Assembly (NCBI RefSeq): GCF_020537505.1
Contig: NZ_JAJBMO010000003.1
Span: 124,001-188,000 of the forward strand
Length of the DNA: 64,000 bases
Reading direction: 5' to 3'
Source of the DNA: Blautia glucerasea
GTDB lineage: Bacteria > Bacillota > Clostridia > Lachnospirales > Lachnospiraceae
Of this stretch, positions 1-9,333 are shown piece by piece. A program made the translations under genes and the position numbers. How positions within the stretch are numbered: position 1 is the stretch's first letter; every line of letters starts with the position of its first letter. The notes under the pieces were generated by a model. That model had not been told where the DNA came from. It saw only the letters and a list, made by a program, of their open reading frames with translations, and did not search any database.

Positions 1-561
1 TGGAATTCCATTGCAAAATGTAATTTCCGTACGATCCTGTTCCCCTGGTATGAGTATTCCCTTAGTTATGAACTTGGAAAAGTGAAAGAAACTTTTTCCC
101 GGAAATGGAATCAGGACTATGATATTTCCCATCTGAAAAGCGACACCCAGGAATACCACGAAAGCGGTCTGATCGAGCGCTATCCAGTGGACACCTCCAA
201 GCTGAAAATGAAGGATCTGAAGCTTTTCGAGGAAGACCAGGTAAATCCGCAGAATATGGAATATCTTGGGAAATTAATTGCTTTTTGCAAGGAGAATGAC
301 ATTGAATTTGTAGCTGTGACCACACCAATTCCTATTAATACCTTAAAAGCTTACAGTGATAATTACAATGCTGCATGGAAATATTTTGGAGAGTATTTTG
401 ACCAGCAGGAAGTTCCGTATCTGAACTTTAATACACAGTATTTCAAGGCATTTTCACATGATCTTAAGGATTACACAGATTATGATGGACATATGAATGG
501 AAATGCTGCTTCTGAATATTCCAAAGTTCTGGCAAATATTCTGAAAGGAGAAGGCGTATGA
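1..561 (+). CDS. SGNH/DltD-like surface acylation protein, 3' part
   Basis: The frame is open from base 1, so the true start lies upstream of the window. The visible 186 residues read as the C-terminal half of an SGNH-hydrolase-like protein of the DltD type, which works at the outer membrane face with an MBOAT acyltransferase to move an acyl group onto a surface polymer. The closing stretch with the D-x-D-G-H-M-N-G motif (around 492-500) resembles the C-terminal catalytic Asp/His block of that superfamily. The stop overlaps the next start (ATGA at 558), so it is translationally coupled to the adenylating enzyme. The family call leans on this context and the end motif; the nucleophile Ser block is not in the window. 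Confidence 0.6.
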   Translation, partial: WNSIAKCNFRTILFPWYEYSLSYELGKVKETFSRKWNQDYDISHLKSDTQEYHESGLIERYPVDTSKLKMKDLKLFEEDQVNPQNMEYLGKLIAFCKENDIEFVAVTTPIPINTLKAYSDNYNAAWKYFGEYFDQQEVPYLNFNTQYFKAFSHDLKDYTDYDGHMNGNAASEYSKVLANILKGEGV

Positions 562-2075
562 TTACAAATGTTTTAGAATATCTTGAAGCTTCCGCAGCAA
601 AATATCCAGACAAAACGGCGTTTGCAGATCTTGACTCTGCATGTACCTTTGAGGAGCTTCGCCAGCGGGCAAGAAGACTTGGGACAGCTTTGGCGGAACA
701 TTTCCTGCCTGGAAATCCGGTACCAGTATTTATGGAAAAAAGTGTGGATACCATAGGGGTATTCATGGGGGCTGTCTATGCAGGCTGCTTTTATGTAATG
801 CTTGACACAAAGCAGCCGGCAGCCAGAATACAGCAGATTCTGGAAATTCTTGACAGCGATGTGATCGTGACATCGCAGAAATATGAAAAGGATCTGGAAA
901 AACTGGAGTTCAGGGGAAAAGTTTTATTCACAGAGGAACTGGATCAGGGCGCAGAGGATTCCTTTGTGCTGGACCGTATTCGCGCACAGGCTGTGGATAC
1001 AGATCCCCTCTATGGAATTTTTACCTCTGGCTCTACGGGAGTTCCTAAGGGTGTTGTAGTAGGGCATCGTTCGGTTATTGATTTTATTGACTGCTTTATA
1101 GAGCTTTTTCATATTACCTCTGAAGATGTGATGGGAAATCAGGCTCCATGGGATTTTGATGTGTCTGTAAAAGACATTTATTCTGGCCTGAAAACAGGAG
1201 CAACGGTACAGATCATTCCGAAACAATATTTTTCCATTCCCAAAAATCTGCTTGATTTTCTGGTTGACAGAGAGGTTACCACCATTGTGTGGGCTGTTTC
1301 TGCCATGTGCATTATCAGTACCTTAAATGGTTTTACCTACAAGGTGCCGGATAAGATCAAAAAGGTACTGTTTTCCGGTGAAGTGATGCCAATTAAACAT
1401 TTGAATATCTGGAGAAAGTATCTTCCGGACACCATGTTTGTAAATATCTATGGCCCTACAGAGATAACCTGCAATTGTACCTATTATGTAGTAGACAGAG
1501 AATTTCAGCCTGGCGATGTACTTCCAATGGGCAGGGCATTCCCCAATGAGAAGGTATTCCTTCTGGATGAGGAGGACCATCTGGTGACAGAAAAAGGTGT
1601 AAACGGAGAAATCTGCGTAGCGGGAAGTGCACTGGCCCTTGGCTATTACCGAAACCCGGAACAGACCAGAAAGGCATTTGTGCAGAATCCCTTGAATAAC
1701 CGTTATCTGGAGCCAATTTACCGGACTGGAGATCTGGCGTTCTATAACGAAAGGGGAGAGCTGTGCTTTGCAACCCGAAAGGACTTCCAGATCAAACATA
1801 TGGGACATAGAATTGAGCTTGGGGAGATCGAGACTGCAATGGATAAGATTCCTGAGATCCGCAGAAGCCTTTGCATTTACGATCAGCCAAAGAATAAGAT
1901 CGTAGCCTTCTATGAAGGGGAAATCGACCGCAAAACCCTGTCACGTTCACTGGTAAAATATGTGCCAAATTTTATGGTTCCCAATGTGTTTGTCCAGGTG
2001 GAAACCATGCCGCTTACCAAGAACGGCAAGATTGACCGGAAAGAACTGACAGCCAGATACCAGGAGGGAAGATAA
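558..2075 (+). CDS. DltA-like amino acid adenylating enzyme
   Basis: A 505-residue stand-alone adenylation enzyme of the ANL superfamily, related to D-alanine:carrier protein ligase DltA (about 500 residues). It would activate an amino acid with ATP and load it on the carrier protein encoded at 3280. Core motifs are in order: phosphate-binding TSGSTG at residues 156-161, NIYGPTE near 300, YRTGDLA near 390 and a C-terminal NGKIDRK carrying the catalytic lysine. The start is fixed by the ATGA overlap with the upstream stop. Substrate identity cannot be read by eye; the neighbouring decarboxylase argues against plain D-alanine. Confidence 0.88.
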   Translation: MITNVLEYLEASAAKYPDKTAFADLDSACTFEELRQRARRLGTALAEHFLPGNPVPVFMEKSVDTIGVFMGAVYAGCFYVMLDTKQPAARIQQILEILDSDVIVTSQKYEKDLEKLEFRGKVLFTEELDQGAEDSFVLDRIRAQAVDTDPLYGIFTSGSTGVPKGVVVGHRSVIDFIDCFIELFHITSEDVMGNQAPWDFDVSVKDIYSGLKTGATVQIIPKQYFSIPKNLLDFLVDREVTTIVWAVSAMCIISTLNGFTYKVPDKIKKVLFSGEVMPIKHLNIWRKYLPDTMFVNIYGPTEITCNCTYYVVDREFQPGDVLPMGRAFPNEKVFLLDEEDHLVTEKGVNGEICVAGSALALGYYRNPEQTRKAFVQNPLNNRYLEPIYRTGDLAFYNERGELCFATRKDFQIKHMGHRIELGEIETAMDKIPEIRRSLCIYDQPKNKIVAFYEGEIDRKTLSRSLVKYVPNFMVPNVFVQVETMPLTKNGKIDRKELTARYQEGR

Positions 2076-3296
2076 ATGGCAGATTATCATTTTTTGCAGA
2101 AATTTGTAGAGGAGAAAAGTCCTACCCCTTCTTATGTCTTTGATCTGGATATTCTTTCTGGACATGTAGAAAAGATAAAGCAGCTTCTGAAGGGGAAAGC
2201 AAGAGTCTGCTATGCAATGAAGGCAAATCCTTTCCTTACCAGACCGATGCTTGACCATGTAGATCTTTTTGAGGTATGCTCTCCTGGAGAATTTCGCATC
2301 TGCGAACGCGTGGGTGTGCCTATGGAGAAGATCGTACTTTCAGGTGTATATAAAAACCCGGCAGATATTTCTTATGTACTGAAGACATATGGGGGGAAAG
2401 GTGTATACACAGTAGAGTCCTGGGAACATTTAAGACATCTGAACCAGAATGCAGAAGCGCTGGGAATGAAAATCCATGTGCTGATCCGTATGACCAGCGG
2501 AAATCAGTTTGGAATGGATGAAGAGGATATCAGAAAGATCATTTCCAGGAGGGAAGAATACAAAGGGCTTCATATTCTGGGCCTTCAGTTTTATTCTGGA
2601 ACCCAGAAGAAAAATCTTTCCCAGATGGAGAAAGAGCTTCAGACTCTGGATGGATTTCTGGGAGAATTACACCGTGAGTATGGCTACCAGGCGGAAGAAC
2701 TGGAATACGGACCAGGACTGTTTGTGCCCTATTTTTTGAAAGACAAAGAGGAAGATGCCACAGAACTTTTAGGAGCCTTTGGAGAACTTCTTGATAAACT
2801 TACTTTTGGTGGAAATGTGATCCTTGAAATGGGACGCTATCTTACCTATCTCTGTGGTTTTTATCTTACTTCAATTGTAGACAGGAAAGTAAATCATGGA
2901 CAATCCTATGCAATCCTGGATGGGGGAATCAATCATCTCAATTATTATGGGCAGGCAATGGCTATGAAGCTTCCCCACTGTACCCAGACAGATCAGGCTG
3001 GAAAGCCACGGACCGAAGGTGAAGAGGAGCTGTGGAACCTGTGCGGATCCCTTTGTACTGTAAGTGATGTGATTGTAAAGCTTTTTCCATTGAAAAAACC
3101 TGAGATTAGTGATATGCTCATATTTGAACGGGTAGGTGCATATTCCGTAACTGAGGGAATTTATCTTTTCCTGAGCAGACCGATGCCAAGAATTTATTTC
3201 TGGCAGGAAGGGAAGCTTACATTGGTGCGGGATGCAGTACATACGGACGAAATAAATTCGGAAAGGGAGGAATCAAAAAATGGACAAATTGATTGA
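2076..3296 (+). CDS. PLP fold-III decarboxylase of a Dlt-like cluster
   Basis: A 406-residue member of the alanine-racemase-fold decarboxylases (LysA, ornithine decarboxylase, BtrK). The PLP lysine is K49 in YAMKANP, and the second catalytic block is the SLCTVSD segment with C327, matching the C-x-S-x-D signature. The phosphate-binding HVGSQ motif is replaced by FYSGTQ, and the EPGR motif reads EMGR, so it is not a textbook diaminopimelate decarboxylase. The ATG follows the previous stop directly (TAAATG), and the 3' end overlaps the carrier gene. By analogy with BtrK, which decarboxylates an ACP-bound glutamyl group, it may act on the carrier-bound amino acid; that is inference. Confidence 0.85.
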   Translation: MADYHFLQKFVEEKSPTPSYVFDLDILSGHVEKIKQLLKGKARVCYAMKANPFLTRPMLDHVDLFEVCSPGEFRICERVGVPMEKIVLSGVYKNPADISYVLKTYGGKGVYTVESWEHLRHLNQNAEALGMKIHVLIRMTSGNQFGMDEEDIRKIISRREEYKGLHILGLQFYSGTQKKNLSQMEKELQTLDGFLGELHREYGYQAEELEYGPGLFVPYFLKDKEEDATELLGAFGELLDKLTFGGNVILEMGRYLTYLCGFYLTSIVDRKVNHGQSYAILDGGINHLNYYGQAMAMKLPHCTQTDQAGKPRTEGEEELWNLCGSLCTVSDVIVKLFPLKKPEISDMLIFERVGAYSVTEGIYLFLSRPMPRIYFWQEGKLTLVRDAVHTDEINSEREESKNGQID

Positions 3297-3504
3297 AATT
3301 CTTGAAGAAATTCAGCCAGACGCAGATTATGAAACCTGTGATACGTTGATTGATGATGGCATTCTGGATTCTTTTGCCATCCTGTCAATTGTAAGCGAGC
3401 TTCAGGATGAATTTGACATTACCATTACCCCTGCTGACATTGTTCCAGAGAACTTTAACTCCGCAGCAGCACTCTGGGAAATGGTTTGCCGTCTGAAAGG
3501 CTGA
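3280..3504 (+). CDS. acyl carrier protein, DltC-like
   Basis: A 74-residue carrier protein. The 4'-phosphopantetheine site is S31 in the GILDSF motif, and the rest is the expected acidic four-helix domain. It overlaps the decarboxylase gene by 17 bases and uses the GGAAAGGAGG ribosome site inside that gene, so all four genes of the cluster are coupled. It would carry the amino acid activated by the enzyme at 558. DltC is the closest functional model; a polyketide-type carrier is unlikely given the neighbours. Confidence 0.88.
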   Translation: MDKLIEILEEIQPDADYETCDTLIDDGILDSFAILSIVSELQDEFDITITPADIVPENFNSAAALWEMVCRLKG

Positions 3505-3537
3505 TTGCAATCATGTGATACATAAGGGAGAGCGAGT

Positions 3538-4503
3538 ATGCGAAAGATAAGAAAAATTCTTGCCATTGCAGCGATATCTGCAATGACGATTTGCACAGTG
3601 CCTGTTCAGGCAGAAAACGGGGGGGCGGTTTCTGATACAGTTCAGACCCAGCCCACAGTGGCCGTAAAGAAAAGCGGTCTTATAAAAGAAGGTACCAAAT
3701 ACGTTTACTACGATAAGAAAGGCAATAAGCTGAAAAGTAAATGGAAAACCATTGGAAAAAACCGCTATTATTTTAAAGCAGATGGAACAGCTGCTGTTGG
3801 TGGAACCAAAATTGGAAAGTACATATATGTTTTTGACCTGCAGGGAAGACTGATCAAGCCATCCAAATCCAAGATTGTTACTGTAGGCAAAACATCATAC
3901 TATGTAAACAAAAAAGGACAGGCAACAAAGGGATTTTTCAAAATCGGCAAAAAACTTTACAGAGGAGACGCAAAAGGTCGTCTTACCAAAAACAAAACGG
4001 TTGCGAACATTACCTTTAACAGCAAAGGATATGCCAAGAATGATTTAAATGCCAAATTAAAGAGGAAGCTTATGACTACAATTTCCAGAATTACAACTCC
4101 TGGAATGAGCAAGTCACGGAAACTGTATGCATGCTGGCGTTATCTTACCAGTGGGGGACATTTCTATTATTCAACTTACTGGCCGGATTTTAACAAGAAA
4201 GGCTGGCAGCGCGAGGTGGCATACCGCATGCTGACAACAGGTGGTGGAGACTGCTATGGATTTGCCTGCACATTTGCGGCAATGGCCTATGAAATCGGAT
4301 ATAATCCTTATGTGGTTCTTGGAAGAGTATCTGGCACAAGAGATGGTGCCGCAGATGGACTTACAAGTCATGGCTGGGTTATGATCAATGGGGCTTACTA
4401 TGATCCGGAAGCCCAGTTCGCAGGCTGGTATCGCGGTGTGTATGGAAGCGGAAGCTATGATATCAGACATACAGTCAGCCGCCGTGTAAGATATGCTTCA
4501 TAA
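3538..4503 (+). CDS. secreted transglutaminase-like protein with wall-binding repeats
   Basis: 321 residues: an N-terminal signal peptide (about 1-25, ending VQA), then from about 40 to 150 several aromatic/glycine cell-wall-binding-type repeats (YYDKKGN, YYFKADG, YYVNKKG), then a C-terminal transglutaminase-like domain. The Cys-His-Asp triad is visible as C239 (GGGDCYGF), H278 (TSHGW) and D289 (YYDPE). It is probably anchored to wall polymer and acts on wall protein or peptide, as protease or cross-linker. The ribosome site GGGAGAGCGAG precedes the ATG. It lies 33 bases after the carrier protein gene and may share its transcript. Confidence 0.82.
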   Translation: MRKIRKILAIAAISAMTICTVPVQAENGGAVSDTVQTQPTVAVKKSGLIKEGTKYVYYDKKGNKLKSKWKTIGKNRYYFKADGTAAVGGTKIGKYIYVFDLQGRLIKPSKSKIVTVGKTSYYVNKKGQATKGFFKIGKKLYRGDAKGRLTKNKTVANITFNSKGYAKNDLNAKLKRKLMTTISRITTPGMSKSRKLYACWRYLTSGGHFYYSTYWPDFNKKGWQREVAYRMLTTGGGDCYGFACTFAAMAYEIGYNPYVVLGRVSGTRDGAADGLTSHGWVMINGAYYDPEAQFAGWYRGVYGSGSYDIRHTVSRRVRYAS

Positions 4504-4596
4504 TCAGACATCTTAGGGCAGACGTATTTAGTGGGAAAGAGGCGGATAAATAGTTTCTTTTCCACTTTTTACGTTTGGATTGAAAGAGAAAGAAAA

Positions 4597-5904
4597 ATGG
4601 AAAAGAGAAAAGTACAAAAGTGGAAAATTTGGTTTGTGCGTGTTATGATCCTGTGTGGGATCCTTTTTCTCACGCCACAGGTAAATGTACAGGCAGCGGC
4701 GAAAAAGAGCTGGACTGTGAAGGTGAATAAACAGTATCAGGCCAAGCTTCTCAAAAAAGGCAGCCAGTGGTATCTTCAGTCTGCAGATGTGCAGATGAAG
4801 GAATTAAAAGCTACAGAGCGGGTCGCCTATCTGTCTATTTCATCAAAGAGTGGATTAAAAAGCGGATACTATTATTTCTACTCCAATGGAAAGCTGGATA
4901 AACGCAAAAAATTTCATACTCTGGATACCAGGATCGGAACTGTAACTTTCCATGGGACTTACTACTTTGGGGAGACTTCCGGACGCCTGAAACAGAAGGC
5001 TGGTGTATACACCATCAGCGGTAAAAAATATGGTCTTGACAAATGGGGCAAGATGATGACAGACCGTTGGTATAAGGGCTGCTATTTCCTGAGCAATGGA
5101 ACCATGGCAAAAAGCATGCAGATTTCTGAGACTCTGTATGTGGACGGGGATGGCAAAAAATGTACCAAAGAAGAGGTAAATCTGGGAAGCCTGAAAAGAA
5201 AGATCCAGAATGCAATTAAAGGATATAGCGGAAGCTGGTCTGTCTATGTGAAGGATTTAAAGACCGGTGATGTGATCTCTATCAACGAGACAAGCATGTA
5301 TCCAGCCAGCGTGATCAAGCTCTTTGTTATGGAGGCAACTTATGCAAGTGCTGCAGAGAAGCGGACCAGTCTGAACAGCAGTACCAAGAGCCTTCTTCGC
5401 AGCATGATCACAGTTAGTGATAACGAGAGTTATAATGCACTTGTGAGAAAAGTTGGAAAAGGCAGCTTTGCATCTGGCTGCAGGTATATCAACAAATACC
5501 TGAAAAAGAATGGCTATACAGGAACAGCAGTACACCACACCCTCCATCCATCCAGCAGCAGCTACCAGAGTGATGGGGGCGGAAGCAACAGAAGCTCTGC
5601 CAAGGATATTGGCAAACTTCTGGAAAAGATTTATAACAACACTGCCGTATCCAAAACCTATTCCAAACAGATGCTGAATCTGATGCTGAAGCAGGAGTGC
5701 CGTTGGAAGATCCCGGCAGGTCTGCCATCAGGAGTAAAGAGTGCCAATAAGACTGGTGAGACAGATTCCTATCAGCATGATGCGGCGATTATTTTCGGAA
5801 AGAAGACAGACTACGTGATCGTCGTATTTTCAAGAGTGGGAGAGTATTCCGGAATCAACGGAATTAAGAAGATCTCCCGTATGGTGTATGATTATCTGAA
5901 CTAA
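4597..5904 (+). CDS. secreted class A beta-lactamase-fold serine hydrolase
   Basis: 435 residues from the ATG at 4597, preceded by a GAAAGAGAAAG purine stretch; an upstream GTG at 4531 would put 22 charged residues before the signal peptide and is less likely. Signal peptide about 1-33, then wall-binding-type repeats (about 85-195), then the hydrolase: S238-x-x-K241 (ASVIK), SDN at 274-276 and KTG at 385-387. The glutamate loop (E-x-E-L-N) that deacylates penicillins is not evident, so this is more likely a peptidoglycan-directed or other serine hydrolase than a resistance enzyme. The pairing with the previous repeat protein suggests a shared wall-surface role. Confidence 0.83.
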   Translation: MEKRKVQKWKIWFVRVMILCGILFLTPQVNVQAAAKKSWTVKVNKQYQAKLLKKGSQWYLQSADVQMKELKATERVAYLSISSKSGLKSGYYYFYSNGKLDKRKKFHTLDTRIGTVTFHGTYYFGETSGRLKQKAGVYTISGKKYGLDKWGKMMTDRWYKGCYFLSNGTMAKSMQISETLYVDGDGKKCTKEEVNLGSLKRKIQNAIKGYSGSWSVYVKDLKTGDVISINETSMYPASVIKLFVMEATYASAAEKRTSLNSSTKSLLRSMITVSDNESYNALVRKVGKGSFASGCRYINKYLKKNGYTGTAVHHTLHPSSSSYQSDGGGSNRSSAKDIGKLLEKIYNNTAVSKTYSKQMLNLMLKQECRWKIPAGLPSGVKSANKTGETDSYQHDAAIIFGKKTDYVIVVFSRVGEYSGINGIKKISRMVYDYLN

Positions 5905-6001
5905 GGATCAGGATAAAACACGCTTTGCGAGTTTGCCTTGTAATTGCGGCAGCAGTTAAGGTTTTGTGCAGGCACGAGTTTGGCTTACTGCTCACGTAAA
6001 T
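5905..6001 (-). repeat. dispersed element family B, copy 1
   Basis: Read on the minus strand this stretch aligns along its length with 42443-42541 and 57606-57712 (shared blocks AGCC-AAA, CTGCCGC.A, AAAGCGTGTTTT). On that strand it begins directly after the T-run of the hairpin at 6002-6077 and ends at the stop codon of the convergent hydrolase gene. No reading frame is conserved between copies. Confidence 0.75.
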
Positions 6002-6077
6002 AAAAAGAGAAGAAACATTTTTTATAAGTATCCTTGTTTATTGACAGGATATTGCTTAAAATGTTTCTTCTCTTTTT
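6002..6077. terminator. bidirectional terminator between convergent genes
   Basis: Arms AAAAAGAGAAGAAACATTT (6002-6020) and its complement (6058-6077) form an almost perfect stem of about 19 bp, with a smaller TATCC/GGATA stem inside. A- and T-runs lie on both sides, so it can end transcription from the hydrolase (+) and from the YczE gene (-). Confidence 0.85.
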
Positions 6078-6091
6078 TATGCTCTGTGAAT

Positions 6092-6760
6092 TTATTTTTC
6101 CAGGAAAGAAGTGAAGCTCATATGCTTGTCCATCCAGTCCCCGGCGATTCCAACACCTTTTCCCATGGTGAAGGCGGCTACTATAGTACCGATCCCAAGG
6201 CCTTTGATATGGCCAAGACCGAAGCCTGTGAGGGCTGCTGTGACGATCAGACAGATCACATCGAAACTGATCTTGATCTTAGGATATGCCACAGAAGTGA
6301 TCTGGGACAATTCTCTAGGGAAAAGATCTGTAGGGACGATTGGCATTTTGCAGCGGTTAGAGATGGCGATTCCAATGCAGAGCAGAATGTAGCTTGCGAT
6401 AAAGTAAAAAACACGCCAGCCCAGTGCGGTAGGAAGAACGTTGATCCACAGCTCATGTACATCCAGCAGTTCTCCAAAAACAAATCCGACCACAAAGCTG
6501 AACAGATACTGTGTGACGAATCTTTTTCGTAGGATCATCAGGGTGAGCACCAGAAGTCCCTGGAATATGTAGGTCCAGGTTCCCAGGCTGACCTTGGGAA
6601 ATACGCAGGAAAATGCGTAAGGAACGCTGGAAATGGCGGATATTCCTGTGCCGGAATAAAGCATCAGGACAACGCCGAAGCTGTTGATGGTAACAGCAAG
6701 AAGAAGGGCAAGCTCCCCGCGCAATACAGGGAGAGATTTTGACGTAGTTTTCGTATTCAA
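6092..6760 (-). CDS. YczE/YitT-like membrane protein
   Basis: A 222-residue integral membrane protein with about six hydrophobic segments. It has the look of the YczE/YyaS/YitT group (DUF6198-like): NSFGVVLM near the start of the first segment, TG-IS-ISSVPYAFS, and the MPIVPTDLFPREL loop. Function in this family is not established. I chose the TTG at 6760 because AGGAGG sits 8 bases upstream; the longer frame reaching 6796 has no such site. The C-terminus is cytosolic and charged. Confidence 0.72.
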   Translation of the reverse strand: MNTKTTSKSLPVLRGELALLLAVTINSFGVVLMLYSGTGISAISSVPYAFSCVFPKVSLGTWTYIFQGLLVLTLMILRKRFVTQYLFSFVVGFVFGELLDVHELWINVLPTALGWRVFYFIASYILLCIGIAISNRCKMPIVPTDLFPRELSQITSVAYPKIKISFDVICLIVTAALTGFGLGHIKGLGIGTIVAAFTMGKGVGIAGDWMDKHMSFTSFLEK

Positions 6761-6803
6761 GTTGAATGCCTCCTGTAGTGTAAGTGATGAATGCAAAAGG
6801 GAT

Positions 6804-6838
6804 AAAAAGCCAGAGCTTCTGTATGCTTCTGGCTTTTT
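6804..6838. terminator. AAAAAGCCAGA hairpin upstream of yczE-like gene
   Basis: AAAAAGCCAGAGC and GCTTCTGGCTTTTT form a stem with a short loop and a T-run on both strands. On the minus strand it lies in the leader of the YczE-like gene, so it is either an old terminator from a deleted neighbour or an attenuator. Confidence 0.6.
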
Positions 6839-6872
6839 CGTTCCTGCAAACGATAACTATTATACTACGGAA

Positions 6873-6971
6873 ATGAAAAATTACGCAAGTATTTTTGGCT
6901 GCGCATTCCTTGGAGGACTGCTTGGAAAAGTCCTTCTGAAAAAACACTTCAAAAAGGCAGGTATTGCCTGA
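6873..6971 (+). pseudogene. C-terminal remnant of an ECF S component (MptD-like)
   Basis: Only 32 residues remain. The end GGLLGK-LLKKHF-KAGIA is what I expect at the C-terminus of the MptD-type substrate-binding proteins of ECF transporters. The rest of the protein, about 150 residues, is absent; upstream is the hairpin at 6804. It stands in the correct order before the EcfT remnant. Confidence 0.55.
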
Positions 6972-7012
6972 TAGGGCCTGGAATTTCGGCAGGCAGTTAT
7001 GGGAAAAATCAT

Positions 7013-7571
7013 GTGAAGCTGGATCCGGCTTTTTCTCTGTGTGTTTCCCTTTGTCTTGCTTTTTATGGAAAGACGGGCAAAAGAAGCGGTGAAATATTTT
7101 GGATTCTACCTGATCTGTATGGTTCTGGAGTATTTGTCCCTGCAGCTAACAGGAAATTTATCTTTTCTTCTGCTTGCGGTCAGCTCCATTATGACCAAGT
7201 TTGCTCCTGGAATTATGATGGCGGCATTTTTCCTTGGAACCACCACCATCAGCGAGTTTGTGGCGGCTATGGAGAAAATGCATGTTTCTGAAAAGATCGT
7301 AATCCCTATGTCTGTTATTTTCCGCTTTTTTCCAACTATCTCCGAGGAATACCATGGAATTTCCGATGCCATGGAGATGCGGAAGATTTCCTTCACAGGA
7401 AAAAAGCCTGGGGCAGTAGTTGAATATCGTCTGGTGCCGCTGATGATCTCCATTGTAAAAATCGGGGACGAACTTTCCCAGGCGGCGCTTACCAGAGGAC
7501 TTGGCGCTCCTGTGAAACGGACCAATATCTGTAAGATCGGCTTTATGCTGCACCAATGTGATCGAAATTGA
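7013..7571 (+). pseudogene. disrupted EcfT transmembrane component
   Basis: The body (7041-7550) is clearly an EcfT/CbiQ-family protein: membrane segments, a MERMH-like loop (MEKMHVSEKI), SVIFRFFPT, and the conserved coupling motif TRGLGAPVKRTNICKIGF. Two breaks are visible. The expected start V-K-L-D-P is in one frame (from 7013), while the continuation is in another with an in-frame TGA just before it, so there is a frameshift and a deletion of part of the N-terminus. At the 3' end the frame runs out about 5 residues after KIGF, where the last membrane helices should follow. Confidence 0.75.
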
Positions 7572-7605
7572 AGATGGCGAAATAAAACAGGTAAGTATGA
7601 ATTAA
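7552..7605 (+). pseudogene. C-terminal tail of an ABC ATPase (EcfA-like)
   Basis: In the frame starting 7552 the sequence reads T-N-V-I-E-I-E-D-G-E-I-K-Q and then stops at 7605. That is the usual ending of ABC transporter ATPases (VI-IEDG-I). It is fused out of frame to the broken EcfT, so nearly all of the ATPase gene has been deleted. Confidence 0.5.
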
Positions 7606-7632
7606 AATGAAAAATATTATCATATAATTTCC

Positions 7633-7661
7633 TTGCAATCCAACCATGGTTAGTGTATACT
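7633..7661 (+). promoter_or_regulatory. enolase promoter
   Basis: TTGCAA (7633-7638), 17-base spacer, TATACT (7656-7661). The -10 region lies within a TTAGT-GTAT-ACTAA palindrome (7650-7663). Confidence 0.65.
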
Positions 7662-7672
7662 AATCAACAGAG

Positions 7673-7691
7673 TTAGGAATAGCTAACCTAA
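7673..7691. promoter_or_regulatory. DtxR/IdeR-type operator
   Basis: The 19 bases TTAGGAATAGCTAACCTAA differ from the classical IdeR/DtxR box TTAGGTTAGGCTAACCTAA at three positions. The site begins 12 bases after the -10 hexamer, so it covers the expected start point of transcription, a place where binding would repress. A metal-dependent regulator is therefore inferred; no such regulator gene lies in the window. Confidence 0.5.
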
Positions 7692-7759
7692 CGGTGTAAA
7701 TCATTTGGACTCCTTATTATGGCAGAAAGACCGCTGGCATAATGCAACGCGGATTGTGA

Positions 7760-9124
<1,365 letters not shown>

Positions 9125-9195
9125 GCAATCTTGATCCCGCATACTCAATGATTTCATAAATGTAATTTACCTTATACCCCCTTAAGTAGTGTTAC

Positions 9196-9245
9196 AAAAA
9201 TCCCCCTGTCAGGAAAGCGTGGTTCCTCGACAGGGGGATTTTTTA
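9196..9245 (+). terminator. eno terminator
   Basis: AAAATCCCCCTGTC and its complement GACAGGGGGATTTT form a strong stem with an inner AGGAA/TTCCT pair, followed by a T-run. Confidence 0.9.
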
Positions 9246-9333
9246 TAAAGATTTCATTATTAAGTTACTGCTCTTGGGGAACTTTCCATAAAGGGCAATA
9301 CAGTCCTGAACAGCAGCCGTATTTTATTCCATC

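Noticed and set aside
4597..5904. beta-lactamase resistance gene
   Set aside because: SxxK, SDN and KTG are present but the deacylating Glu loop is not evident and wall-binding repeats precede it.
6453..6971. long minus- and plus-strand frames over the YczE gene and its leader
   Set aside because: Shadows of the YczE coding strand, apart from the 32-codon S-component end at 6873.
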